Below, piece by piece: positions 23,657-38,014 of a stretch of 64,000 bases of DNA (position 1 is its first letter; the number at the start of each line of letters is the position of its first letter). The position numbers were made by a program, and so were the translations under genes. Origin of the DNA: Helicoverpa zea (Eukaryota > Arthropoda > Insecta > Lepidoptera > Noctuidae). The notes under the pieces are model-generated. The model was given only the letters and a program-made list of their open reading frames with translations, was not told the DNA's origin and searched no databases. The stretch spans positions 9,690,189 through 9,754,188 of the forward strand of contig NC_061455.1 in assembly GCF_022581195.2 (NCBI RefSeq), read 5' to 3'.

Positions 23657-26617
23657 ACGAAAGTTCGGTGAACAGTTTTACTAATAAAGTAAAATATTAT
23701 GCTAATTTATAGAAATGAAACGATCAAAACACCAAAATTTTAAAGCCAAATTAAGAGAATTTCATAACTGTAATAAGTAGACTTATTTAAAGGTCATTCA
23801 CGGTCCATTCTAGGGGAAACTTTGGCAAAATTAATTCTGTTCCTGATTTTAACTTCACATCGTTTTAGGAGCTTAAAATTTGAATTTGTTGGAGAGTTTT
23901 CATTATTGAAGTGTAAATGTAACGTTATCCTTGAATGAACGTGTTTAACAAACAATTTCGTGAGTCGAGAGAGGAGTCTCCAGACAGATATATTCTCGGG
24001 ATGATACGAGCATAAACCACCAAAACCGGGATAACATTGTGTAGTTTATTTTAAAGTGCATAAAATCCTGGTGCACCGCTATAAAATTAAATAACTTATA
24101 AGAATATGGCAAGCACGTAGATGCTACGTCATATAGTATGTGAATCATGTTCAGTGCTATTAGGAACACGCACACCCTTACTTAGTGACAGTATTTATGA
24201 GCACTTGATAACAGGAGGCTGCTTGAAATGTGACCGATGCGGCGACTGGCCTAATGTACAAGTTACTTTACATCATGTCCTATATGCCGAGCATACGCAA
24301 TATTCCGTGCATAACGGAAATATAAGTGTATGACGGCGATGTAAACAGAATTTTATAGACGTACCTTTCTGGTCAAAAAAAATGTTAGGTCCATGTTACG
24401 TGGACCTTCTTGTTAGCGTGAAAGGTAGGCTGTACTTGCGTGGTTGCTGATTCGCACTCGTCCCAACTAGTGTAACGGCCATTGTGTGGAGGGTCAGTTT
24501 GTTACCAACCCGCTTCATTGTATAAAAATTTTTCGAGAAAATCTTCAATGACCCTATCCGCTTCTAAGTATTTTTCGTATAACATCTCTCAAAATCCCGT
24601 AAACAAGTGTATGTTTTAGACATAATTTAGGTTCGCTCGGAATATTTAATTAACTTGTTCATAATCAGAAATTTTCGGTAATTTGAAGAAAATTTTAATC
24701 ACGAGTATTGGTGTTACTATTTAGGTTCCTCTCGATATACGTAAATAATTCCTTAGTTACGTGTAAACACTTATCGACGAGATACGCAAATAAGTTTACC
24801 TAAAATATAGAGGATGAGTTCGGAAAATCAAATCAAGCTCTTCATGATTAACAAGTCAAATCAGTTCCAAGAAAATAATAATCACGAGTGTTCCACACTA
24901 TTTTGGGTCCGATCGATATATAAATAATACATACATACAGCCTAGTACTTGCTACAAGGGTATGCATATGAATGCTCATGAAACTCATTAGAGCCTCCCT
25001 CAAATTATGTTGACTAAGCAAACCCTCAGCCTCTCGCATTCAGAATATAAACTGAGAATGGAAAGAAAAATAAAGTTTGCAAAGCTTATATTCTGTCTTC
25101 TTTACTCTTAAGTTTAAAGTCCTTTGTTAGAGTCCGTGGAAAGATAAAGATTTAGATCAAGCCTGTTAAGAAATGTATCACAAAAGCGTTGGAACTACAA
25201 CGCTTTTATTTTATGCAATGGCTAGTAATAAGGTTAAGTGGATTTTATATTCTAATGACCCAATTATCACTTATAATACCACAAGAGCTTCAAACGAACA
25301 GGGAACCTTTGCAGGGAACCTTGAGGGAAATGCCAGATAATTATGAAGCTCGTGTGGTATTCGGGAGATTATTTTTCCGTCCCAAATGTCGGCCACAACC
25401 TGTCAGTTTGACGTAGCAACGACCAGAGAAAATATTCAAAAAATTTTCAGTATAATACCATGTAGGTTGTACCACGTGACGTCGAATGGTGCAATTCTAT
25501 TGGTCGATATTTGGGTCGGAAAAATAATCATAATATATTCAGTGTTTAATTCGCTTGTGACGCAATATTTATGATAATACTCAGACTTTGTACACTGCGC
25601 AATACTATCGTTGTCAATTGAAAGTTATCGTAATATTCATGGGTTGAGATGGAAATTAGTCTGCATCATGGCTAACCAAACCAAATTCCTGGGTAACTCC
25701 GTGTTGTACGTATAGTATAAATTATTAACCACCGTACTCTACCATCACTTACATACAACACTTTCATTTTGCCAGCACGAACCCAGGTTTGGGTAACACA
25801 AAGTTATTACTGTGACTTTCAAAGTAAACTTTATCCATTCACCTAATAAATATTTACAGTATCTACTTTAGTCGCCGCTGACGATAAAATATCACACATT
25901 CAAAAAAACATGGCCAATTGTGCATCGAACTCGCTTACTGTGAGAAAAAGCAACCAAAAACATCCATTTGTCAGGCTTTTTGAAAGCATGTTATTGAATA
26001 TTTTTGTAATTAATTATCAAAATGTTACATAGCCACATTATTTTTTCTTTTGAAAGTAGTTGCAAAGTTAACAATTTCTAACGTTTCACTTTGCAAATTA
26101 AAACCGATATAAGTAGCAGAGAGAATCTTTTCTCTTTGACAATGGTTATTTTTGGGACACTTCATAACCAACTAAGCACTAACAATTTACTATACGTTTC
26201 TTCATAACAAACAAAATACTTATTTCGTAACCGCATCATGTGAGGACAACCAAGCTAGAAAAATATTTGCTATTGTTTTTGCGGTCGTCATTTTCCGAAT
26301 AAGCTTTTAAGGAAACGCTACATTGGAAAAATTGCTTCCAAAAATTGAAGTTCTTTGGAACAATGACAGTGGATTTTTGTCGGGTTTATGCTATGAAATT
26401 TAAATGAGGTTAGGAAAACCATTTCTCTCTATGCATGAGGGAATCTCTTAATAGTCTTTAAAACTATTTTTAGTCTTTTAAACTATTTTCCAAAGCTTTA
26501 GTTTTAATAATTGCTAAAATAGCATCATAATCAGCAGCTATAATAACTTAATTAACAAGCCTGTTAAACCTATTCCCTGAAAAGAGCATAGATATTATAT
26601 TTAAATTCAGTTTGGTA
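23657..26617. other. Non-coding stretch
   Basis: AT-rich with short frames only (for example 24121-24333, 25189-25416). None is recognisable. Confidence 0.4.
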
Positions 26618-26627
26618 TATCAAATCG
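26618..26627. repeat. Left target-site duplication of the LINE
   Basis: ATATCAAATC here is repeated exactly at 29784-29793, directly bordering the two ends of the element. Confidence 0.8.
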
Positions 26628-29600
26628 CCAGCCAGCGTAGCCGTGTAGCGACGGCTTAAGAATACACATGTCGCTACCCCCTTCTTCCAGTGGGTGTCGT
26701 AGAAGTCGACTAATGGAGAAAATTGCACCGAACACCAGTGCGAGAGAAGGAAAACTCGGAAAAAAACCCTCTATCAACCCGTCTGGCCAGCGTGATAGCA
26801 GTAGGCTATATTCCTCTAATGTGCAGAACAAAAAAGCCACGGCCCCTAGTTCCCGGCAGTCCCGCTATTCCCGGTCACGGTGGCGACCGTGGTTACGGTG
26901 GGACAGGGGGTGCGAAGAATCTCCGGGTTACGGGAGGCCACCAAACACAACTGACTCTTGCGACGTACAACGGCCGCACGCTACGGCTTGACTCGCATCT
27001 GGCGCAACTCGAGGTGGAACTTGGGAAGATTAGGTGGCACATATTAGGGTTATGTGAAGTTCGAAGAGAGGGGGAGGACACCATAACCCTCGAATCAGGT
27101 CACCTAATGTACTTCCGAGAGGGAGACCAACAATCCCAAGGTGGCGTTGGGTTTCTGGTTAATAAGTCCCTAGCTGATAACGTTGTGGAGGTGTCTAGTG
27201 TGTCGAACAGGGTAGCGTACCTTATCATAAAGCTCACCGACAGGTATAGCCTCAAGGTAGTGCAAGTGTACGCACCGACCTCGACACATTCAGACGATGA
27301 AGTGGAGGATATGTTTGATGATATATCAAGGGCCCTCCACTTCACTACAAAGACCCATTACACCGTTGTCATGGGGGACTTTAACGCTAAAGTGGGAGTA
27401 CAGATTTGCGGCGAATCGGCAGTAGGATCCCATGGATTTGGAAGCAGGAATCATAGGGGGCAAATGCTCGTCAACTTCCTTGAACGCGAGGGGCTCTTTT
27501 TGATGAACTCCTTTTTCAAAAAGCAGCCCCAAAGGAAGTGGACGTGGCAAAGCCCCGACACTATGACTAAAAATGAGATTGACTTCATCATGACGAACAA
27601 GAAGCACATATTCAGAGACGTCTCCGTGATCAATAGGTTTAATACCGGTAGCGATCACCGACTTGTCCGAGGCTCTCTGAATATCAACTTCAAGGCCGAA
27701 CGTTTCCGTCTGATGAAGGCCAGGCTCCGACCAACACTGCTCCAAACCATGACAGGATCCGAAACGTTCCAGTCAAATCTGGAGAACCGATTTGCCGCCG
27801 TGGAAACCACAACAGACGTTAACCAGAACCACGAATATGTGGTTCGGATCCTCAGGGAGGAAGGTTCGAGATTCTGTAACATGCAGCGTAAGGGCAAGAA
27901 ATCAAAGCTTTCGGAAGAGACATTAGGGCTTATGAAGAAACGACGTGAAAACCCGCCTGTCACTTCGTCAGCTAAGCGGGCTCTAAACCAAGAGATCAAC
28001 AAGCACGTACGACGCGACCTCCGGTGCTCCAATACTCTTGACATTGAAAGAGCAATTGAGCTGAATCGGGGGTCAAAGGTGTTCGTACAATCTCTTGGAA
28101 GAAGCCACTTGACGAAGCTGACCACAACAAGTGGAGAAGTCGTTTCTTCGGTGCCGGCAGTCCTTTCGGAAGTGGAAAATTTCTATGGCCGGTTATACGC
28201 ATCGCATGCATCTCGACCTGATCCCGGAAATGAGGATTCTAGAGCCACATTAACACGCCATTTCACCGAAGACCTGCCAGAAGTCAGCAGTGGCGAAATC
28301 GAGATCGCTCTGAGACAGCTCAAAAATGGAAAAGCCCCTGGCGAGGATGGCATTACAACAGAGCTTTTAAAAGCAGGAGGTAAGCCCGTACTGGGGGAGC
28401 TCCAGAAGCTTTTTAATGCCGTCCTGTTTGAAGGGAGAACTCCAGAGGCGTGGAGTAGGAGTGTTGTCGTCCTGTTCTTCAAAAAGGGAGACAAAACCCA
28501 GTTGAAGAACTATCGACCCATTTCCCTCCTAAGCCACGTATATAAGCTGTTCTCAAGAGTGATCACGAACCGACTTGCGCGAAGACTCGACGAATTCCAA
28601 CCACCGGAGCAGGCTGGGTTTCGGAGCGGATACGGCACTATAGACCACATCCACACAGTGCGGCAGATTATACAGAAGACCGAAGAGTATAATCAGCCCC
28701 TGTGTCTAGCATTTGTGGACTATGAGAAGGCCTTTGACTCGGTTGAAATCTGGTCTGTTCTGGAGTCCCTGCAGCGTTGTCAAGTAGATTGGCGATACAT
28801 CCAAGTGATGAGATGTCTCTACGAAGCCGCTACAATGTCCGTCCAAGTACAGAATCAGCAAACAAGGCCCATACCGTTGCATCGAGGAGTGAGACAAGGG
28901 GATGTTATTTCCCCGAAACTGTTCACTAATGCAATGGAGGATATGTTCAAAACGCTGAACTGGAAAGGACGCGGCATCAACATCAATGGCGAACACATCT
29001 CTCACTTGCGATTTGCTGACGATATCGTCATCATGGCGGAAACGCTGCAGGACCTACAACAGATGCTGAACGACCTGGCTGAATCTTCTCTACGCATCGG
29101 CCTACGGATGAACTTGGACAAAACCAAGGTCATGTTCAATGAACATGTTCTACCGGAACCGTTGCGATACACGGCGCCGTTCTCGAAGTTGTTCGGAAAT
29201 ATGTATACCTCGGGCAGACATTGCAGTTAGGTAGAAACAACTTTGAGGACGAGGTGAATAGGAGAATTCAGTTGGGTTGGGCTGCATTTGGGAAGCTACG
29301 TCGAGTCCTAACATCGTCGATCCCACAGTGCCTAAAGACAAAAGTCTTTAATCAGTGCGTCCTACCTGTCATGACTTACGGAGCCGAAACGTGGACACTG
29401 ACGGTACGGCTGGTCCACAAGTTTAAAGTCGCTCAGCGGGCTATGGAAAGGGCTATGCTCGGCGTTTCTCTGAGGGATCGCATCAGAAATGAGGTAATCC
29501 GTCAGAGAACCAAGGTCATCGACATAGCCTATCGAATCAGCAAGCTGAAGTGGCAGTGGGCTGGCCATATTAGCCGAAGAACCGATAACCGTTGGGGTAA

Positions 29601-29783
29601 ACGAGTTCTAGAGTGGAGACCGCGCCTCGGCAAACGTAGTGTAGGACGTCCTCAGGCACGGTGGAGTGATGACTTGCGCAAGACGGCTGGCAGGAGCTGG
29701 ATGCGAGAAGCCGAAAATCGATCTCAGTGGCGTGCACTTGGAGAGGCCTATGTCCAGCAGTGGACTGCGATAGGCTGATGATG
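26628..29783 (+). mobile_element. Near-complete RTE-type (BovB-like) LINE
   Basis: The element is 3156 bp, close to the length usual for RTE-clade LINEs. Its 5' leader is short (about 190 bp), and its 3' end is a short GATGATG repeat, as RTE elements have. One long frame encodes an apurinic-type endonuclease followed by a reverse transcriptase. The protein resembles insect entries often annotated as craniofacial development protein 2-like, which derive from this class. The 10-bp direct repeat ATATCAAATC on both sides shows where it inserted and that the copy is not 5'-truncated. Clade assignment is from memory of the domain order, not from a search. Confidence 0.9.
26819..29778 (+). pseudogene. 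LINE endonuclease-reverse transcriptase, one frameshift
   Basis: The first in-frame ATG is at 26819 (the open frame itself reaches back to 26723). Endonuclease motifs follow in order: TLATYNGRTLR, LCEVRREGED, YAPT (about 27270), VMGDFNAKVG (about 27368) and GSDHRLV (about 27649). Reverse transcriptase motifs follow: GKAPGEDGI (28326), NYRPISLLS, FVDYEKAFDS (about 28710), RQGDVISPKLF and the catalytic FADD box (about 29012). The frame runs to a stop at 29230. The C-terminal part continues in another frame to a TAG-flanked end at 29778, so about one base has been lost near 29161. The conserved C-terminal YGAETWTL and GRPQARW segments are intact. Apart from that break the coding sequence looks whole, so the copy is young but not autonomous as it stands. 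Confidence 0.9.
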
Positions 29784-29793
29784 ATATCAAATC
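29784..29793. repeat. Right target-site duplication of the LINE
   Basis: Exact copy of ATATCAAATC at 26618-26627. Because the element ends in GAT units, the junction is ambiguous by a base or two. Confidence 0.8.
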
Positions 29794-32700
29794 ATATTTC
29801 TACTACATTTCATTTGCAGTGACAGTAGATAAGTTTTTGACAGTTCTACACAAAATTCAGTTGGGTAAAAAGTTTGTAATGTACTTATCTAATAAATTAT
29901 TTTTGTACAACGTCAGAATGATTGATGTAGTTTTGGAATTAAATTGAAAACGGAGACAATTACTTGTTAATGAATTAACGGTAACCGAATAACGTAATGA
30001 CTATTATATTAGGCGCACGTGAATCTGCCTGGCGAATTGGTTCATTTATCACTCCACGTTAGATAAGATACGGGAGAAGGTACGTATTTACCTTCCTGGA
30101 AACGTATTAGGGGCGGGAACTTTACTGGCTTGGGGTTAAAACGTCAAACGAAATGTCCAAGTACTTGGTATTTTAATGGTTTCTCTTGGCAAGCTAAACT
30201 AGTTTAATTTAAAACAAATGATATAGGTACATCGATGCCAAAATTTATTGTGGGCGTAACGTTCCGGGCCATAAATTCTAATTACACTCAGTAGTCACAG
30301 TCAATTTTTACTATGTTCTGTTTATCTAAAGATAAATAGAACAATTCAGTAGTAGAGAGGAGACAAACGAATCTTTGTTCTGGTGCCGACAGACCGTTTT
30401 TCCTCGTTAGCCACGCATTTAGGTTGGATGCCTAGCTCAACGTTTAAAGCAAAAGAGTCTGACTGAAACGTATAACAAAAAAGAAAAGAAAATAATGTTT
30501 CGACTGACTTCTGACTGTTTCGACGTAGTCATTTGTTCACAGGGAGCAAGATTTTAAAAATGTTGCACGTAGCTGCTACGGAAAAGTGGCTGCGAACTTC
30601 TAAGAGCTATTGGACCTTGAAGAACTAATGAAAGGCCCATTGAGATTAAAGCGGAAGCTTGTTGAGTGTATTTACTCTGTGTTACCGATGCCGACGTAGG
30701 TATAGACGCGTTTGCTAATAACAAGAAATTGTGATTACAGTCTGTCTGTGGCGTAGATTAGGATAGCAATACGCAGCAACCGATATAATTGATCCAGCCA
30801 GATGTGCCACCGCGTTAATCAGAATGCTAACAGTTATTTGCATGAAAGCGTATGTGTTTCCATCATTGTACCTTATATTAATTTACCCGGAAATCATTTA
30901 AATGTAATTTAAAAATATAAGCATATTAGTATTACATTTAAATATCAGACGATAACAATAGATTCTATCGAGACAGCGGTTTAGTATCAAAATACAGACG
31001 TAATTCATATTAAGTCGACGAGTACCGTCCGCCCTTTGAATCAAGAGCCTTAAAGCCTCCTATTGGTACCAAAAAGAGCGAAAGTTAAATTGAGGATTAT
31101 AATTTATGAAAAGAGGGGAAGATAAAGAAAGATAAGAACTGATAAAGTGAACTTAATTTGTCGCTTAAACAGTAGTATCAATCAGTTGATGGCACTCGGA
31201 CTGATTCTTAGAAACGAAGTACGCGACGTGACGTAGTTAACGCGTCTCAATATCCACGCGAGTTGATTTTAAGAGTGTGTTTGAACCAAATGAACAAAGA
31301 ACTAGAGCTATGATATGAGAATACTTCACAACATTTTAGTATTATTTTCTTCCAAAGTTATCTGCATTTTCGCAGAATTTTGTTGTTCTCTCTAAAATTC
31401 GATAGATGACGAAATAATAATCGTGAAGTTTAAAATCAGCCTACGATTCACTGGGTCATGTTCAATGGACTATAAGCTATTGGGAGAATTACTACATAGC
31501 TTCTAACACCCCATATTAATTCTTATCTATAATTCTGGGTTGGCACAGACCAATAACACGAATCTCATAACTGTTCAACAGATTTCATTAATTCATCTGA
31601 ACGGCCCAGATGTTACTGATTGGGGAATCGCACACTAATTTCTCGGTTTAGAAAAACACAATTTTTGTGTCTCTGCCGAATATTGAAGACAAAACAAAAC
31701 AGAACCATTTTATGTAGATTTAAACACATTTATTCAAATTAATCTGAGAATTAGCACTTTTGAACTTCAAAAGTTTGACGCAACGCCTTCCTTTCGTCAC
31801 TTCCTAGTATTTAAAAGGAAAGAGAAATCACGTAAAGAACTTTTCAGAAACAAGTAAAGTCTCCGCCGTTCTTATTATCTTTGACAATTTCAGATGAATT
31901 ATAAAACAAGAGTATGTAAGGATCCAAACATTAATGCAGTTGTGAAGCTTAGCTAACTTTATCTCTGTAAAAACGAGGAAAAACAGACATTAATCATGAC
32001 ACCATGAATAAGATGTTCCACGTGTCAATGGGCACATGTCATGGTGTTGTCATGGCGATGTTTATTATCATAATGATCAATCACCATGACAACACTCGGA
32101 GAATAAGTGATTTCTGAAATATGCAATTATCGGAAAGCCACTTACAGAAAAAAGCCGTCGATTTTGCAGTAGCCTTTTCTGGCTGTATCGATTTACTGAC
32201 ATTATGAAATAGAAAGGAATATAAGTAGAGTGCACTTGTGTCTTGCACACTGGTCCATATATAATTATGGCGTCTAACCCAGATTAAGATCCTTAAGAAC
32301 GTTATAATTTAGTCTGTCTACACAGCAATATTTATGAACCAATTCAACTTGCAACTTACAAAACATTTGAAACCACAAATAATAAGAAAAACATGCTTAC
32401 GAACTGTAACAGGCTGCGTTCGACATATGAAGGAAACTTGTCCATTGTCGTCATGAAAACGAGGCATTGACAATAGGCTCACGACTCGAGTGTCACAGTT
32501 ACTAAAATGGTCTACCGGATTCAAATCCAATAATGGATATGGAAAAATAACAAACTGACGGACGTGAGGTTTGTTGATAGACAACATGAAACGGATAGAT
32601 CTTCTTAAGATTATTTTCTTTTCTTATTAGGTTGGGAGTGTTACGATTTCTGAGGGTAGGCTGTGTACTAGACGTTGGAACGTTCAGAGTTGGTCTAGTC

Positions 32701-35700
32701 AAGTACATGCCGTGGTGAGGTAAGTACTAAGTTTGCTTGAATTGTTTTTTCAGCCGAACCTTACTATCAGGCAGAAGATTCTTTTGGAAAATATTCCTGT
32801 CATTCGTTAATATTTGAACTATAAAATAAATATTATGTAACAGAAATATCATAGTCGTAGATGATCGTCCTTTCAATGTATTCTACCCTAGTGATATTTG
32901 AGCAAAGGGTTTATGACCAGTAACACCTGGCAACTGTAGTACTACTTGGCGTTATTAATAGCCGTGTTTGAGGTCTTTGTACAAAGTTACTAAACACCAT
33001 TAATAACAATCACGCAATGCCAACAAAGCAATACAAATACAATAGACCGTTTGACGGTACATTATATTAATTATGTGTAAGTGGTCCGGCCAATGAAGCG
33101 GATATTTAACTTGTACCAATCGATAAGCGATGAGTTACTGAAGCTTTTCTACTTACAACCTATTTACTTATTACATTGGTAATTTTATATTTATTGAAAT
33201 TAAAATCTATAAAACTTTTTGCTGACGCTACGATATTTAGATTTTCGAATATCGAATTGTTTGAGTGATCTGTTTTACCTGCTATTTTATTACAACTATT
33301 GTTTATTTTAACGTTAGTAATATTATTATTTTACCTATTGAAAGCCCACATAGCAAGCTTTTTGTTCTCGTCAAAATTTAAATATTAATGGTTGTAATAA
33401 AATGCTCCACATTTACAACTGCGTCGTGTTATTGTCGCATTGCTCTGTACCCGATTAGCATAGTACGTAAATGACAAAAATATTTCGAATAACACTGGCG
33501 GCCGAAACAACTAAGCGCTTTAGTTCACAAGCAATTAACTGTTCCACACACAAATTAGAATTAATTATCCTGTCGCAAAGAATAGTTGACACGGTAGGTA
33601 AACTCCACTTTTACATACCCGTCACGTTTCCAAAGGTCCAAATGAGATTTCCGAAGGTCCACGGTTCATTTATTGAAAATGTAAACGAGGGAAGGACATT
33701 TATTACACATGACAGGTATTTGACAAGCACCCTTCCAAATAAAATAGATATTTCAAATCGTGTTACTCAAATTGTTTCAGTTTGTGTCACAGTGACTTTT
33801 CATAATATTGACATATCATTTAGGTGCTCGCTATTTTTCTTCGCAAACATTTCCGTCTGGAACTAAGAACTTATGTAAAATTCTCACAAATGAGGCAAGG
33901 ATTTTGTTTGCTTTTCTTGAAGCGACGTTGAAAGTTTTATTAAAGTATAGAATAATTGTGTGGCTATATTATGTTGAAATGAGCACACAGCGGGACCTAT
34001 CGACCTGTTGACAAGCTGACAGGCTTACTCAATCACTGTCGCATAATTATACGCACATTATCTGTCGATAGCTAAGAACCAGTAGCTGACATGAAAGAGC
34101 TTTGTTCGTTCACGTAATTGGAAAACTCTTTAATGTCCCGCCATTTAAATTTTATACCATTCCCGCGTAACCCCGAATAATTTCACCATTCTATATATTG
34201 CACTGTAAATCATTGTTTCCGTACTTAACTAGTGTTATCAAAAGTTGTGCATTGTATAAGCTTTTACCCAACGGCTCTTATTCTACTAATGTATCAAAAT
34301 GTAACAGAATTAGCATATTTTAGGTCAATTACACTAAATGTTGAAATTCAAGTATACGAAAAACTATTTAATGAAAACAGGAGTTCTGTCTCGAACAAAT
34401 TGTCAATTTATTTGGACTAATTTTTCGTTTCGATGGTAACTATCCTTGGGAACGGATAAGCACTGGTGCTTATAACTGAAAGGATTTGATCAAGTGCTTC
34501 GCAAATAATCCGGATTAAAATGCTTTTAATCTAAATTGAAAAGAAACATGACCTACCAATCAATTTAAGAATATTCGAGAAGTATCCTTGCGACTGTCAA
34601 TCGAAACGAATTGTGAATTATTAATCTTCACGATGAACGTCTATTGGCGAACGTCTATATTATTATTATTATAGGTGCAACTGAGTAGAACATTCAAAAA
34701 ATGGAACCTACTGAATAATATTTCTTTGCTGTTTACAGAAGAACTTAAATATTTTTTTATGTTTCGCAGTTATTTTATTATTGCTTCATACTTCACGGAA
34801 TTTTCAACATTAAAACAACAAAATGTTGTTTAATATCCTGAATCACCTCATATTTTATACTCGTAGGCTTAAACAAAACTGCTTTACGTTTACCGAAAGT
34901 TTTTTTAAACGTGACCATGAAATAAATATTTAAATGTTCCAAAACCTATTTAAAGTCCTAATTAAGTATGTTTTGAGGCTAGCCCATGCCGAAGTCAATT
35001 AAATGCCTGATAGTATGTCGGATGAATGCGTATCTTTAATTCGGGTTCACAGATTCACCGACCTCCGCTCCCAAGTTTGACAGGTTTTATTTCTACATTT
35101 ACTCATACATTTTCTAGATTGCATGGTTATTATGTGAATTTTTGTGTAATATGAGTATCGTATCTTATGCCTCCTCGGTATGAAAAAGCTTTTCGAGGAG
35201 AAAATTGTTTTCAATTGTTTTCTTTTATAGCTCCCAGAGGTGAAGCTGTGAGGAGCGCGAAGGAGTAAAATACGTCGGCAAAATTTCATCTCAAGCTTTT
35301 TTTATGTCTCGCTTGTTATTATAAGGTAAACGTGATAAATTTTCGGCGAAATTAGCCAAAAAGTAGTCATGAATTATGTCACATATGCAAGCTTTTCAAT
35401 GGTTTTTACGACCGCGAATATTATTTATACACTTTATTCTAGGTATTCTCTTTTTCAGTAGAACGTCTGTGTACCTACATACATATATTTCGTACAATGG
35501 CCAAAATAGTTTACATTCATAGAACACAATATACACCATATCATTGCTTTAGGGGCTAAATTAAAATAGTATTTCAAAATAGCTACAGTACACTGAGATC
35601 AAATCAATTTACGAAATTCGTAACCCAATTACAGGCGAGATAGCAGATACTAGAATTTTGTTGTTCAGTTCCGAAGCACAAACCCATTGTATGGACTCGC

Positions 35701-37750
35701 TTGAATTCTAGAGCGCTATGTTGTTTGATATTTATGTGAATAGGTGTACATCTGCAGCGGCAGATAAAAGTGTTTACTTTCTAAATATGTATGACAGAAC
35801 TAAAGTAGCTTGGTCTATGGGAGGGAAGCCGTTGAAGCGAGTCTAAAGAATGTTTATACTTTAAGGATTAATTCCACTGGAAATATTTTACTTTAAAAAA
35901 CGCAGTCATGAAAGTGGATCTATTTTTAAAATTTATTTTCTTTATATTGATCATGCAGAAAAATATACAACTATACTTAAGTCATTACTTACCCACCTCG
36001 ATATTACATAGAAACTCGTAGATACGATGCTATGCTGATTTAAAATACCTGGGTTAGGTACATAGATCAGGCTTGGCGAGTACCAATTCTTGCTGATTAT
36101 ACTCTGGCACATACCAGGTGCCAAGACAACCATCTGGCTGACCGGCTAATATTTTATTAAGCAATGACGAGTAAAGAAAACTTCTTTCCAAAATCTCCTT
36201 TAGTACGACATCGCGAGTGTACTCACTTAATCCTTTATCTGCAATACGGTACAGTTATGGCAAAGAATCAGTGACACATTTAATGCACTATATTTTTTCA
36301 AACGAAAAGCGTTCGATTGTACTGAAAAGCGCGGTAAGTGTTATCGACAACTTAAATTACTGATTTACCTACGTAAGTCTATTAAGTGTCGCCCAATTTC
36401 AATATCGAAGCCATCGAAGCGTGTTCATACTCGTAACTTTTCCTCGAATATCCTTTAAGCTTAGGTGAGAGGTGTAGCCTGAATTTCAGCGACCTTTCCG
36501 AACTAACTTTAATTTAATATGTGACATAATCCTTTTAAACTTTTAAAACGGGAATCAATAGCTTTTTGGGTATTAAAATTGCGATAGTGTATAATAGGTT
36601 TAGAACATTTTACAACTAAAAGTGTGTAAATTTTTGACTTTTATTATTCAGCAACCAATTTATTATTTAACAAAGTCGACTAACATTTCCAGAGCTTTTA
36701 AAAAACAATATATGTACCACGAAGGTTATTAATCAAAAACTGACCATGATCTTGTCGTTGACTGTACCCGTGCAGTTTTAATTATACGTCAGTTTCACCA
36801 TCAACAAGTCTCATAATGCTTGAAAACCTCGAGATATTATATCCGAGTTTCTTAAGACGACCGTTACTATTTCTTAACAAAAGCTTGGTGGAAAAACTGC
36901 TTTAATTTTAATATAAGTTTGCTTTGGTCTTGTGGAGTGAAGACCAACGAGGCTTTGTCCAGTGGCAGACCGTGATGGAGAGAGCCTGACCTCCATCAAC
37001 GTCCTTTTTACACAGTAATGAGGCACTACAGCTGATTTTCGTACAGAAGCAATATAAAACTAATGAACAGCACTATGCAAAAGCGTTCCTTTACTCTTAA
37101 ACCTATTTTAAACGGCTAGGTGTAAGCTGAATCAAGTTTCAATAGCCATTAAATGCCATTAGGGATTAAGGCTTTTATTTTCCAATTATAGTGTCTTTTC
37201 GGTACATACCTATCACTTAGCAGATTTTTCACTTTAATCTATTTTAGCCTTTTGAGCATGCCGCTTCACTAATTTGCAATATTTAAAATAAATGCTAGAG
37301 ATACATTTAGTTTATAGATTTACCTCATTTATTGCCATTTCAGGCACTTCACGAGACTACCGCAACCAACTGTCCCGAGGCGACGAACAAAATCTGGCTC
37401 CATTCTTTATCCACGTTCTTAAGGAAACATCAACTTTTACATTTTACTTCGGAAGTGCACTTAGCGACAAAATTCGTATGATAAAACTGTTCAACGCGAT
37501 CTGCCAGAAAATTGTGTAAACTTCTTGTAAAAGAAAGCCTGAAAAATAAAATCTTAGTATCCCAACAGTAGGTAATCAGCATTTCTTTGATGAATATTAA
37601 AAAAGTGAAAGGCCTTTTATGAATTTCTTCTAAGAAAAATGTAGTTCCTCGTGGCTGTCTACTAATTAATTTGTTCGTTAGATCATTTGTAAAAAAGCTA
37701 AGTAGCATACCTTCAAACAACACTTTTATCTAGGACTTAGTTTTTTGAAA
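29794..37750. other. Long non-coding stretch
   Basis: About 8 kb without a recognisable gene. The longest frame (33471-33866, 131 codons, ATG) has no family signature. An imperfect hairpin (16-bp arms, one mismatch) lies at 32044-32095. A GAGGCTTTGTCCAGTGGCAG segment near 36940 faintly resembles the LINE 3' end. Otherwise I see nothing. Confidence 0.4.
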
Positions 37751-38014
37751 AAATGTGATATAGCGTACACGGACTCGGTCAGACTCGGTTGACTAAATGT
37801 GATATAGCGTACACGGACTCGGTCAGACTCGGTTGACTAAATGTGATATAGCGTACACGGACTCGGTCAGACTCGGTTGACTAAATGTGATATAGCGTAC
37901 ACGGACTCGGTCAGACTCGGTTGACTAAATGTGATATAGCGTACACGGACTCGGTCAGACTCGGTTGACTAAATGTGATATAGCGTACACGGACTCGGTC
38001 AGACTCGGTTGACT
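37751..38014. repeat. Minisatellite: six identical 44-bp units
   Basis: The unit beginning AAATGTGATATAGCGTACAC repeats exactly six times at 37751, 37795, 37839, 37883, 37927 and 37971, with no visible difference between units. Each unit also contains two near-copies of GGACTCGGT/AGACTCGGT. There are no spacers, so it is not a CRISPR array. Because 44 is not a multiple of three, it cannot be a simple coding repeat. Confidence 0.95.

Noticed and set aside
26668..26991. 107-codon ORF at the LINE 5' end
   Set aside because: It overlaps the main frame and leads only into the shifted reading of the endonuclease start. A separate ORF1 cannot be excluded, but there is no sign of a known domain.
32044..32095. 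Hairpin with 16-bp arms and one mismatch
   Set aside because: Within the range of chance pairing in AT-rich DNA, and no transcript context.
33471..33866. 131-codon ORF
   Set aside because: ATG start but chance-like composition and no splice or family signal. A length like this is expected occasionally in 64 kb read in six frames.
36940..36990. GAGGCTTTGTCCAGTGGCAG resembling a LINE 3' end
   Set aside because: The match is short and interrupted. Kept only as a note in the intergenic entry.
37751..38014. CRISPR-like array
   Set aside because: The units are directly joined without spacers and the genome is animal.
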